DNA of 23,042 bases from a virus. The notes below the pieces were generated by a model. That model saw nothing but the letters and a program-made list of their open reading frames with translations. It was not told the origin of the DNA and did no database searches. The position numbers were made by a program, and so were the translations under genes. Shown here piece after piece: positions 13,672 to 19,628 of the stretch (positions are counted from its first letter, which is position 1; the number at the start of each line of letters is the position of its first letter). The stretch spans positions 1 through 23,042 of the IMG/VR virus record IMGVR_UViG_3300022745_000709; one strand, given 5' to 3'.

Positions 13672-14222
13672 GGCCGGCCTCCCGCGGCCGTGCGGCGGCG
13701 CGCATCGGCGAGGCCTGCGAGCTGGCGAGCCCAGACGGCGCGCGCCACGGTCAGCTCGGCCTCAAGCGCCAGATCGCGGGCGTCGACGGCTTCGCGGACC
13801 GCGGCCTCCAAGACTCGGAGATGGCCACCCGGGGTCACCGTGGAGGCGATGCGGCCCTCGGCCGCCCACCGCCGGATCGTGCTGGAGTCCACGCCGAGCC
13901 GCCGTCCGGCCTGCCCGGTGGTCAGGTAGGCGACGCCGCGGCCCGGGATGTGCGGCTTCGGGGCGGATGGCCGGGCGGGCGCCGGCGGGCGTCCTGGGGC
14001 GGTCACGGGGCCTCCTCGGGGGCGGGGCGCGGGCGGGCGGAGCAGGGCGGAGGCGCGGGCCTCGACGTCGCCGAGGCGCTCGCGCATCTCGTCCATGCGC
14101 TCGGCGTGGTGGGCGAGCCAGGCCCGGGCGTCGCGGCGCTCAAGCCGCGTCCGGACGAAGCTGGCGCCGATGTGGATCAGGATCGCGACGTCCATGGCCA
14201 GGCTCAGGATGGTCAGTGCCAC
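13668..14222 (-). CDS. Membrane-anchored MerR/excisionase-like HTH protein
   Basis: A 184-aa protein combining two parts not usually joined. Residues 2-22 (ALTILSLAMDVAILIHIGASF) form a membrane helix, followed by a charged helix (26-60) and a Pro/Arg/Ala linker (62-92). Residues ~97-150 form a BldC/MerR-type winged HTH: YLTTGQAGRRLGVDSSTIRRWAAEGRI, followed by a GGHLRV wing, cut here at motif level. The GTG at 14222 has a GAGGAG SD. In frame, GTG codon 73 (14004-14006) is preceded by a strong GAGGAGG (14011-14017), so a soluble 112-aa HTH form could also be made. Its target is unknown; DNA binding, excision control or membrane-localised repression are possibilities. Confidence 0.72.
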   Translation of the reverse strand: MALTILSLAMDVAILIHIGASFVRTRLERRDARAWLAHHAERMDEMRERLGDVEARASALLRPPAPRPRGGPVTAPGRPPAPARPSAPKPHIPGRGVAYLTTGQAGRRLGVDSSTIRRWAAEGRIASTVTPGGHLRVLEAAVREAVDARDLALEAELTVARAVWARQLAGLADARRRTAAGGRP

Positions 14223-14231
14223 GGTGGCTCC

Positions 14232-14570
14232 TCAGGAAGCGGGGCGGATGACGGGCTGGGTGGGGCCGGCCCACAGGCCGCGGGTCGAGCGGCCCGGGCG
14301 CACGATGGCGGCCTGCCTGGGGCGGATGGGCAGGTAGCGCATGGTGCCGCCGGGGCCGATGGCCAGGGTTCCATCGGCCCGGCGCGCGTTCGCCCAGATC
14401 TCGATGTCCGCAAGCCGGTACGCGACGTGCGCGCCCCTGCCGTGCGAGCGCGGGCCCAGGTTCCGGCCGCCGCGGTTCTTGCGCCAGGCCCGCAGGAGGT
14501 CGGTGGAGACCCCGATGAGGTCGGCCACGGTGTGGGCCGGCACGGACTCCGGGCCGTCGAGGCGGATCAC
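14232..14570 (-). CDS. Excisionase/AlpA-like helix-turn-helix protein
   Basis: A 112-aa protein with an HTH_17-like DNA-binding region: HTVADLIGVSTDLLRAWRKN (about 13-32), then a basic wing and YRLADIEIWANARRADG (about 51-67). The 'YR..DIE.W...R' ending is characteristic of phage excisionase and AlpA-type regulators. The C-terminal 40 residues are Arg/Pro/Gly-rich and probably disordered. GTG at 14570 overlaps the TGA of the 35-aa gene upstream, with AGGAT as a weak SD. It may regulate excision or transcription, but no integrase is visible here to pair with it. Confidence 0.68.
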   Translation of the reverse strand: MIRLDGPESVPAHTVADLIGVSTDLLRAWRKNRGGRNLGPRSHGRGAHVAYRLADIEIWANARRADGTLAIGPGGTMRYLPIRPRQAAIVRPGRSTRGLWAGPTQPVIRPAS

Positions 14571-14674
14571 GGGCGATCCTGGGTGATGCGGTCCCAGGCG
14601 TAGGCGGCCAGGGCCGTGGCGACGCCGAGGGCGATCAGGGTGCGGGCGGCGAAAACGGTCAGGGCGACGGTCAT
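14567..14674 (-). CDS. Tiny single-pass membrane protein (35 aa)
   Basis: An ORF of 35 codons reading MTVALTVFAARTLIAL, a further hydrophobic GVATALAAYAW and a charged tail DRITQDRP. It forms one membrane helix with a cytoplasmic or periplasmic end of eight residues. The ATG has a good AGGAGCCACC leader, identical over ten bases (14675-14684) to that of the HTH gene at 14222. Its TGA overlaps the next GTG by four bases. These signals make it a credible gene despite its size. No family is recognised. Confidence 0.62.
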   Translation of the reverse strand: MTVALTVFAARTLIALGVATALAAYAWDRITQDRP

Positions 14675-14682
14675 GGTGGCTC

Positions 14683-14835
14683 CTAGAGGATGGTGGCGGT
14701 GACGGCGTGGGCGGTGATCGCGTCGGCCTGGGCCGCGCGGGCGGCGGCTTCGGCGTGCAGGGCGTCGGCGGCGACCGCGGCGATGATCGCGGCCGCGGCG
14801 GCGGCGAGCGTGATCCAGACGGCGACGGCGATCAT
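14683..14835 (-). CDS. Small membrane protein (50 aa)
   Basis: A 50-aa protein with an N-terminal hydrophobic helix (VAVWITLAAAAAAIIAAVAAD, about 3-23) and an Ala-rich amphipathic tail (LHAEAAARAAQADAITAHAV). Its ATG overlaps the upstream TGA (ATGA), and its TAG lies inside the SD of the 35-aa gene. It has the layout of a bitopic membrane peptide. It belongs to a run of six membrane proteins in this operon. Function unknown. Confidence 0.62.
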   Translation of the reverse strand: MIAVAVWITLAAAAAAIIAAVAADALHAEAAARAAQADAITAHAVTATIL

Positions 14836-15338
14836 CGGGCGCTCCCGGCGGGGGCCTGGATGCGGGCGCCGGCGTCCGCGAGGTGGCGCAGGTCGTCCGG
14901 GTTCGGGGGGGTGCCGGTCAGGGCGGCCCGGGAGACGATGTCGATGCGCGCGGCCGTGAGGCAGCGCTCGCAGCGGGGGCGGCCGGCGCAGGCGTGGGGC
15001 TCGCGCAGGCCGAGGACGTCGAGGAGGGCGGGGCCGACGCGGTGCGCGGGCACGGCGATGGCCTGGCCGGAGTCGTCGATGGCGATCGTCCAGTGCGGGC
15101 CGGGGCCGCGCAGGGCGCTGTTCTCGCGCTCCAGGCGGGTTACGGTGGCCGAGATCAGGGCGAGCTGGCGGCGCAGCGGGGACAGGTCGACGATGCGGGC
15201 GGCGCGGGGGTCGGCGTCCAGCTCGAACTGGCGGGGCCGGGCGATGAGGCGGATCTGGGGCGGGTGGATACGGCGCACGATGGACAGGCCGAGGGTCCAG
15301 GCCAGCGCGATGGCCAGGGACGCGGTGAGGGCGGGCAC
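14832..15338 (-). CDS. Membrane-anchored protein with Cys cluster, unknown
   Basis: A 168-aa protein. Residues 3-22 form a likely membrane anchor (ALTASLAIALAWTLGLSIV). A basic/amphipathic part follows, with a heptad stretch (LRRQLALISATVTRLERENSAL, about 55-76) that could be a coiled coil. A compact domain follows, with HACAGRPRCERC (115-126): H115, C117, C123 and C126 could bind a metal. The GTG start at 15338 is preceded by TAGGAG, part of the upstream stop region. The domain after the coil is not recognised. It could be a membrane-tethered regulator or an exclusion protein. Confidence 0.62.
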   Translation of the reverse strand: MPALTASLAIALAWTLGLSIVRRIHPPQIRLIARPRQFELDADPRAARIVDLSPLRRQLALISATVTRLERENSALRGPGPHWTIAIDDSGQAIAVPAHRVGPALLDVLGLREPHACAGRPRCERCLTAARIDIVSRAALTGTPPNPDDLRHLADAGARIQAPAGSAR

Positions 15339-15347
15339 GGGGGGCTC

Positions 15348-15668
15348 CTAGCGGGTGATGGCGGGCAGGGTGGCGAGGCAGAGGGCGAGGGCCCAGAGGG
15401 CGCCGTCGCGCACCGTGGTGGCGGTGGTCTCGGTGCGCCCGGGGCGCGGGCCGACCCAGGGCGCCGGGGGGCGGGCGTGCCGCGGGCGGGCGGGGCGTGC
15501 GGTCAGGGCGAGGAACGTGCCGGTGGTGCCGGCGGCCACGAGGGCCCATCCGGCGAGGGCGGCGATCGCGGACACGGCGCCGGGGTAGGGGTCCACGAGC
15601 AGGATCATCGCCCATCCGGCGGCGGCGGCCGCGAGGCCGGCGGCGAGGGCGGCGAGGCGGGCGATCAT
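15348..15668 (-). CDS. Membrane protein with about three TM segments
   Basis: A 106-aa protein with hydrophobic helices at about 3-26 (ARLAALAAGLAAAAAGWAMILL), 31-55 (AVSAIAALAGWALVAAGTTGTFLAL) and a third near the C-terminus (about 88-104, ALWALALCLATLPAIT). A basic, Pro-rich loop lies between the second and third. The ATG overlaps the TGA of the 26-aa gene (ATGA). Nothing resembles a holin, since the lysis cassette is elsewhere and on the other strand. Exclusion or a membrane-stress role is speculation. Confidence 0.65.
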   Translation of the reverse strand: MIARLAALAAGLAAAAAGWAMILLVDPYPGAVSAIAALAGWALVAAGTTGTFLALTARPARPRHARPPAPWVGPRPGRTETTATTVRDGALWALALCLATLPAITR

Positions 15669-15745
15669 CGGCCTCGACCGCCGACCAGGAGGGCCGCGAT
15701 GGCGATGGCGATGATGATCAGGGTCGCGGTGTCGCCGGCGCTCAC
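15665..15745 (-). CDS. Tiny membrane peptide (26 aa)
   Basis: The ORF reads MSAGDTATLIIIAIAIAALL and ends VGGRGR, with one hydrophobic helix and a basic end. The GTG overlaps the upstream TGA and its own TGA overlaps the downstream ATG, so it is locked on both sides into the operon with no free bases. A GAGG lies upstream. Such peptides often assist membrane complexes, but no function is known here. Being an inter-gene spacer ORF by chance is possible but unlikely, given both overlaps and the clean TM. Confidence 0.52.
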   Translation of the reverse strand: MSAGDTATLIIIAIAIAALLVGGRGR

Positions 15746-16086
15746 GGGGCGACCTCGGCGGCCTTGATGGTGGCCGTGATGGCGTCGGCGTAGAGGTGGA
15801 CGGTGGCGTCGAACTCGGGGTCTGGCAGGGCGCAGTGGTTGGCGAGGTGGTGGGTGAACGCGTCGAGCAGCTCGTCGACGATCCGGTAGTTCGCCATGTC
15901 GAGGCGGATGAGGGTGGCGACGTCGCCGGCGAGGGTGCCGAGGGCGCGGCCGAGGGTGGTGATGGCCTCGGCGCCGAGGTCGGCTTCGTCGAGGACCTCG
16001 AGGGGCGGGGTCCAGGGCAGGGCGGGGCCGAGCGCCGCCTTGAGGAGGCGGTGGCGGGTGAGGGCGGGGTCCGGGCGGTCGCTCAT
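15742..16086 (-). CDS. Hypothetical helical protein, second gene of repressor operon
   Basis: A 114-aa acidic, helical protein (LTRHRLLKAALGPALPW, EAITTLGRALGTLAGDVATLIRLDMANYRIVDELLDAF cut here to show its heptad-like spacing). The C-terminus TVHLYADAITATIKAAEVAP is also helical. Its ATG overlaps the stop of the XRE-like gene, and AAAGG lies upstream. No DNA-binding, membrane or metal motif is seen. As partner of the first gene it could be a co-regulator or antirepressor, but nothing in the sequence proves that. Confidence 0.66.
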   Translation of the reverse strand: MSDRPDPALTRHRLLKAALGPALPWTPPLEVLDEADLGAEAITTLGRALGTLAGDVATLIRLDMANYRIVDELLDAFTHHLANHCALPDPEFDATVHLYADAITATIKAAEVAP

Positions 16087-16421
16087 GAGGAGTGCCTTTC
16101 GCTGGGCATGGCGCGGATGGCCTCGATGCTGGAGACGGGCGGGGAGGTGTAGGCGATGGATCGGCGCATGTCTCGGATGATCATGGGCTTGAAGGCGGTC
16201 AGGGGGATGCCGGTGATGCGGGACATCGCCTCGGCTTCGAGCGGATGCCATCGGCGCACGCCGGAGCATTTGCGCGAGAACGCGATCTCGGTGAGGGGCT
16301 CGGTGCGGGTGAGGGACCATGCGGCGACGATCTGGCGCTGGTTGATGCCGAGGTCGGCCAGGGCGTGCCGGATGCGCCAGCGCAGGGGGCGCTCGGGCTG
16401 ACCCGGGAACGGTTGGTTCAT
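16083..16421 (-). CDS. Probable XRE/Cro-type repressor
   Basis: A 112-aa protein, first gene of the - strand unit and divergent from the recombination genes. Residues ~16-70 fit a Cro/C1 HTH: a helix (IRHALADLGINQRQIVAAW), a loop, IAFSRKCSGVRRWHPLEAEAM and SRITGIPLTAFKPM, the last echoing the usual 'i.r..nG...p....l..ia..lgvp' pattern. The loop between helices 2 and 3 is long, so the match is imperfect. The C-terminus holds no known dimerisation domain. Promoter-like copy B lies at 16453-16467, giving a leader of ~28 bases with no evident SD before the ATG. The position suggests an immunity repressor or Cro-like switch protein. Confidence 0.58.
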   Translation of the reverse strand: MNQPFPGQPERPLRWRIRHALADLGINQRQIVAAWSLTRTEPLTEIAFSRKCSGVRRWHPLEAEAMSRITGIPLTAFKPMIIRDMRRSIAYTSPPVSSIEAIRAMPSERHSS

Positions 16422-16452
16422 GCACTGATGCTAGGGGCAAGCCTTGACGTGA

Positions 16453-16467
16453 GGCAAGTTTAGACAC
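16453..16467 (-). promoter_or_regulatory. Promoter/operator motif copy B
   Basis: On the - strand it reads GTGTCTAAACTTGCC, with a -10-like TAAACT at 16457-16462. It lies about 30 bases before the XRE-like start, so it can drive the - strand operon. A direct repeat of CTTGCC follows with CACGTCAAGG between, hinting at an operator. No clear -35 is seen. Confidence 0.62.
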
Positions 16468-16484
16468 AAGGCGGCCGGAGTGTG

Positions 16485-16520
16485 CCCCCGGCGCGCAGCG
16501 GGGGCTCCGCGCGCCGGGGG
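16485..16520. repeat. 12-bp inverted repeat in the divergent control region
   Basis: CCCCCGGCGCGC (16485-16496) pairs perfectly with GCGCGCCGGGGG (16509-16520) across a 12-base spacer. A smaller hairpin CCGTGG-AAA-CCACGG lies at 16549-16563. They sit between the two divergent genes and may be operator sites or a transcription insulator. Confidence 0.55.
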
Positions 16521-16599
16521 CGGTGCCATCGTGCCACGCGCGGGGCCCCCGTGGAAACCACGGCGCTGCGGATAGGCCCTGCGCCGCCCGGCCCCGTGA

Positions 16600-16605
16600 T
16601 ACGCT
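16600..16605 (+). promoter_or_regulatory. Candidate -10 (TACGCT) for the recombination operon
   Basis: TACGCT fits TANNNT and is followed after one base by CTTGC, as in copy C of the promoter motif. It is 34 bases upstream of the exonuclease ATG. The -35 region is not convincing, so this could be an activated or weak promoter. Confidence 0.4.
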
Positions 16606-16617
16606 ACTTGCAACGCT

Positions 16618-16636
16618 AACCCCCCGCCCAGGAGGA
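16618..16636 (+). repeat. 19-base leader shared with the second early unit
   Basis: AACCCCCCGCCCAGGAGGA here is identical to bases 20470-20488. It includes the SD (AGGAGGA) and lies directly before both operon-leading start codons. The CCGCCCAG part recurs before two further genes (21634-21641, 22273-22280). Confidence 0.8.
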
Positions 16637-16639
16637 ACC

Positions 16640-17608
16640 ATGCAGCGCATCGGCACATCCGGCCACGTGCTCGGCAGCCCACCCCCCGGCAGCCCCGAAT
16701 GGCTCGCCGCCCGGCGCGGCGGCATCACCGCCACCGACATCCCCAAGATCCTCGGCCTCAACCCCTACGAGGACGCCCTGGCCGTCTGGCACGACAAGCG
16801 CGGCACCCTGCCCGACGCCCCCGCCGGCGAGGCCGCCTACTGGGGCACCGTCCTCGAGGAGCCCGTGGCCCGCGCCTGGGCCGAGCGCGCCGGCGTGCGC
16901 GTCAGGCGCGTCGGCATCGCCGCCCACGCCGGCGAGGGCTGGCGGCGCGCGTCCCTGGACCGCGTCATCATCGGCACCCGCGGCCGCCGGGCCCTGGAGG
17001 TCAAGACCAGGTCGGCGTACGTCGCCGGCCGGTGGGCCAGCGAGGTGCCCGACGACGTCCTGGCGCAGGTCGCCTGGCAGCGCGCCAGCCTCGGCCTGGA
17101 CGTCGTGCACATCGCCGTTTTGATCGGCGGACAGGAGCTGAGGGAGTTCGCCTACGAGCAGGACAGCGTGCTCGAGGACCACCTCCTCGAGCACGCGCGC
17201 CGGCTGTGGCGGTGCGTCATGGACGGCGTGCCGCCGCTGGTCGATGAGAGCGAGGCCCTGGCGCGGGTCCTGGACCGCCTGCACCCGGACCGCGCGGGCA
17301 CGGTGGATATCGACGGGCCGCGCGGCCAGATGCTGCGCGAGCGCTATGAGCAGGCCCGCGCCGACGCGAGGGCGGCCGACGCCGCCCTGGCCGAGGCGCG
17401 CGCGGCGATCCTCCTGGCGCTGCAGGGCGGCGACGTCCTGACCGCGGACGGGATGCGCGTGGCGACGTACCGGGCGCAGACCCGGCGCTCGCTCAGCGCC
17501 GGCGCGGTCGAGAAGGCGGCGCCCGAGCTGTACGCCCAGCTGATGGGGCTGGGCCTGGTGACCGAGACGACCAGCCGCGTGATGCGCCTGGTCGGGACTG
17601 GAGAGTGA
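16640..17608 (+). CDS. YqaJ-type viral recombinase (exonuclease)
   Basis: A 322-aa protein that should be the 5'-3' double-strand exonuclease of a phage homologous recombination pair, making single-strand tails for the RecT protein encoded next. The YqaJ (lambda exo) nuclease fold is visible: SPEWLAARRGGITATDI (18-34), WGTVLEEPVARAW (68-80) with E73/E74, RASLDRVI (103-110) with D107, ALEVKT (118-123) giving the E120-x-K122 pair, and AQVAWQ (142-147) with Q143. These are the expected metal and catalytic residues of this superfamily. The C-terminus (about 230-300) is a coiled-coil-like Ala/Arg/Glu helix. ATG at 16640 follows AGGAGGA. RecT overlaps its stop by four bases. Confidence 0.92.
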   Translation: MQRIGTSGHVLGSPPPGSPEWLAARRGGITATDIPKILGLNPYEDALAVWHDKRGTLPDAPAGEAAYWGTVLEEPVARAWAERAGVRVRRVGIAAHAGEGWRRASLDRVIIGTRGRRALEVKTRSAYVAGRWASEVPDDVLAQVAWQRASLGLDVVHIAVLIGGQELREFAYEQDSVLEDHLLEHARRLWRCVMDGVPPLVDESEALARVLDRLHPDRAGTVDIDGPRGQMLRERYEQARADARAADAALAEARAAILLALQGGDVLTADGMRVATYRAQTRRSLSAGAVEKAAPELYAQLMGLGLVTETTSRVMRLVGTGE

Positions 17609-18474
17609 GCACGATGTCGGAGCTTCGCAACCGCGCGTACGGCCAGCAGAACGGCACGCTCGAGGTGCGCAGGCGCGACCTGTCCGCGCAGGTGCGCGCG
17701 ATGGAGGCGCAGTTCGCGCTGGCGCTGCCGCGCGGCGCGTCGGCCGCCCAGCTCACCCGGGACGTCCTGACCCTGATCTCGCAGAACCCCAGCCTGGCCG
17801 AGTGCGAGCCGATGACGGTCCTGGGCGGCGCGATGGCGATGGCCCAGCTCGGCCTGCGCCCCGGCGTCCTGGGCCACGGCTGGCTGATCCCGTTCAAGGG
17901 CCGGGCCCAGCTCGTCATCGGGTACCAGGGCATGCTCGAGCTCGCGCACCGCTCGGGCGCCATCGCGTCGATCCAGGCGCACGTCGTCCACGAGCGCGAC
18001 GACTTCCGGTACAGCTTCGGCCTGCACGAGGTGCTCGAGCACACGCCGGCGCGCGGGGAGCGCGGGGAGGCGACGCACTACTACTGCGTGGTGAAGTCGC
18101 AGGGCGGCGGGGTGTACTGGGACGTGATCACCCACGCGGATGCCGTCGCCCATCGCGACCGGTTCGCGATGGCCAAGGACCGCTCTGGGAACGTCGCGGG
18201 CCCGTGGCGCGACCACTTCGACTCGATGGCCCTGAAGACCGTCATCAAGCGGGTCCTCAAGCTGGCGCCGCGCTCGACCGAGATCGCCATGGCGATCGAG
18301 GTCGACGAGACGTCGCAGGTCCACCGGGACGTCGTCGCGACCCTGACCGAGACCCACGTCGAGGCCGCCGCCGAGCTGGAGGCCGGCCCGGGCGAGGCCA
18401 TCGAGGACGACGTCGCCCGGGACGACGCGATCATGGACGGCGCGGAGGCGGCGGCCGAGGGGGGTGCCTGGTGA
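17605..18474 (+). CDS. recT: RecT-family single-strand annealing protein
   Basis: A 289-aa protein predicted to bind single-stranded DNA and anneal it to complementary strands, working with the exonuclease upstream. Family features are present: PMTVLGGAMAMAQLGLRPG (about 69-87, the 'l..al..aA.lGL.p' core), GHGWLIPF (90-97), QLVIGYQGMLELAHRSG (about 102-118), a central strand set with HYYCVVKSQGGGVYWDV, and SMALKTVIKRVLKLAP (about 212-227) close to the C-terminal end of the core. Beyond it, an acidic Glu/Asp/Ala tail (about 250-289) follows, common in annealing proteins. The GTG at 17605 overlaps the upstream TGA; ATG at 17614 is an alternative start. Confidence 0.93.
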   Translation: MSTMSELRNRAYGQQNGTLEVRRRDLSAQVRAMEAQFALALPRGASAAQLTRDVLTLISQNPSLAECEPMTVLGGAMAMAQLGLRPGVLGHGWLIPFKGRAQLVIGYQGMLELAHRSGAIASIQAHVVHERDDFRYSFGLHEVLEHTPARGERGEATHYYCVVKSQGGGVYWDVITHADAVAHRDRFAMAKDRSGNVAGPWRDHFDSMALKTVIKRVLKLAPRSTEIAMAIEVDETSQVHRDVVATLTETHVEAAAELEAGPGEAIEDDVARDDAIMDGAEAAAEGGAW

Positions 18475-18734
18475 TGCTGGACATCACGCTCGGGGCTCAG
18501 GTGACCGCGGAGGAGGAAGACCGCGCGCGTTTGCTCCTGGGCTCGCTCGCGGCCCGCGCGGGGGGCGTCGGGGTGGAGAAGCTCCGGCGCCCGGCGGCCG
18601 ACATGGCGCTCGGGGGCGCGCTGCGCGCGTTCCTGCGCGAGGCCGGGGCCGAGGCCTCGCAGGCGACGGGGGAATCCGTGGTGCGGTGCCTGCGCCAGCT
18701 GCTCGCGTCGGTGGAGAACGGGGCCGGGCTGTGA
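18474..18734 (+). CDS. Small early protein, unknown
   Basis: An 86-aa protein whose ATG overlaps the RecT stop. It is alpha-helical: LLLGSLAARAGGVGVEKLRRP, then ADMALGGALRAFLREAGAEA and ESVVRCLRQLLASVENG. It has one cysteine and no HTH match. Its tight coupling to recT suggests a role in the recombination or early host take-over module. No family is recognised. Confidence 0.66.
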   Translation: MLDITLGAQVTAEEEDRARLLLGSLAARAGGVGVEKLRRPAADMALGGALRAFLREAGAEASQATGESVVRCLRQLLASVENGAGL

Positions 18735-19024
18735 CCGGGGCCGCGCTGCCCGAGCCGGTCCGCGCGCGCTTCGCCGGGGAGCTGGAGGCCTCGCGGGTGG
18801 ACCTGGTGCGCTCGGCCGGGGATGCGCCCGAGGTCTACCTCGCGGCGGTCCACCGGTACTACGCGCTGCGCCGCGTCGGGGTCCTGGGCGTCGAGATGGC
18901 CCGCGACCAGGCCGTTGCGTTCCTGGCCCGGCCCCTGGCTGGCGGCGATGCCGAGCGCCTCGACCGCGGGCAGATGGCCGCGGTCCTCGAGGTCGCGGGC
19001 GAGATCGAGGGGTGGTCGGCGTGA
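18731..19024 (+). CDS. Small early protein, unknown
   Basis: A 97-aa protein from a GTG that overlaps the upstream TGA (GTGA). It is mostly helical with two Tyr-rich turns (EVYLAAVHRYYALRRVGVLG, about 34-53) and an acidic end (QMAAVLEVAGEIEGW). It lacks cysteines, membrane segments and known motifs. It is followed by another coupled gene. Function unknown; the chain of four-base overlaps supports a real gene. Confidence 0.66.
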   Translation: MTGAALPEPVRARFAGELEASRVDLVRSAGDAPEVYLAAVHRYYALRRVGVLGVEMARDQAVAFLARPLAGGDAERLDRGQMAAVLEVAGEIEGWSA

Positions 19025-19200
19025 GGCCGGACACGGTGCGCGTGGCGCGCACGGTCGTGGGCCCGGGCGGCGAGTGCTGCGAGTGCGACCAGGCCGAGTG
19101 CGACGGCATGTGCGCGCCGGCCGCCGCCGCCGAGGCGTTCCACGACGCCCTGTTCAACACGCCCGTGACGGTGATCCTCGGCGTGGAGGCCCCGTCGTGA
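19021..19200 (+). CDS. Small Cys-rich protein, possible metal binder
   Basis: A 59-aa protein from a GTG overlapping the previous TGA. It has a dense cluster GGECCECDQAECDGMC (about residues 16-31) with five cysteines in 13 residues and interleaved acids. The pattern C-C-x-C-x4-C-x3-C could bind zinc or an iron-sulfur cluster, but it does not match a common zinc finger. The rest is a hydrophobic helix/strand end (PVTVILGVEAPS). Its stop overlaps the next gene. No family is recognised. Confidence 0.6.
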   Translation: MRPDTVRVARTVVGPGGECCECDQAECDGMCAPAAAAEAFHDALFNTPVTVILGVEAPS

Positions 19201-19628
19201 GCGGGCCCGGGCTGCCGGGGCGCTGGTGGCACGGTGGCGCCCCCGGTCTGCGCGCGGGGGACATGATCGTCCCGGGCCATGAGCGGCGCGCGGTCGAGGG
19301 CTGCCCGTGGTGCGAGGCGCGGGCCCGGGGCGATCACCGCCTGGGCGATGGGCCCGTGGGCCGGCCCGACCAGGTGTACGTGACCGGGGTGCGGGAGTAC
19401 GCGCGCTACTACGCGTCGCTGTGGGGGCGCGGGGACCTGTACCGGGTGGAGCCCGAGGGCGACCTGGAGGTCTCGCACGAGGACACCGTGCCGACGTGGA
19501 CCGCGCCCGCGGCCCGCGTGGTCGCGGTGGTGGAGAGGGCGGTGCTCCTCACGATGGGGCAGAGGCGCCGGCTCTACCGGATCTGGACTGCGGCGGATGC
19601 CGTGGCCCTGGAGAGGAGCAGATCATGA
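19197..19628 (+). CDS. Arr-like ADP-ribosyltransferase candidate
   Basis: A 143-aa protein with the general layout of small rifamycin ADP-ribosyltransferase (Arr)-like enzymes: WWHGGAPGLRAGDMIVPG (10-27) resembles the 'YHG....l..GD.i.PG' start, DQVYVTGVREYARYYASL (58-75) resembles 'vYfT..l..A..ya', and GDLYRVEPEGDLEVSHED (79-96) resembles the 'iY.VeP.G....D' strand. ARVVAVVERAV ends the core. H12, Y61 and an acidic residue near D89-D96 would be the expected catalytic set. Such enzymes move ADP-ribose from NAD+ to a small molecule, protein or nucleic acid. Phage versions often modify host proteins. The target cannot be known here. A CxxC (about 36-39) is an insertion. Confidence 0.6.
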   Translation: MSGPGLPGRWWHGGAPGLRAGDMIVPGHERRAVEGCPWCEARARGDHRLGDGPVGRPDQVYVTGVREYARYYASLWGRGDLYRVEPEGDLEVSHEDTVPTWTAPAARVVAVVERAVLLTMGQRRRLYRIWTAADAVALERSRS

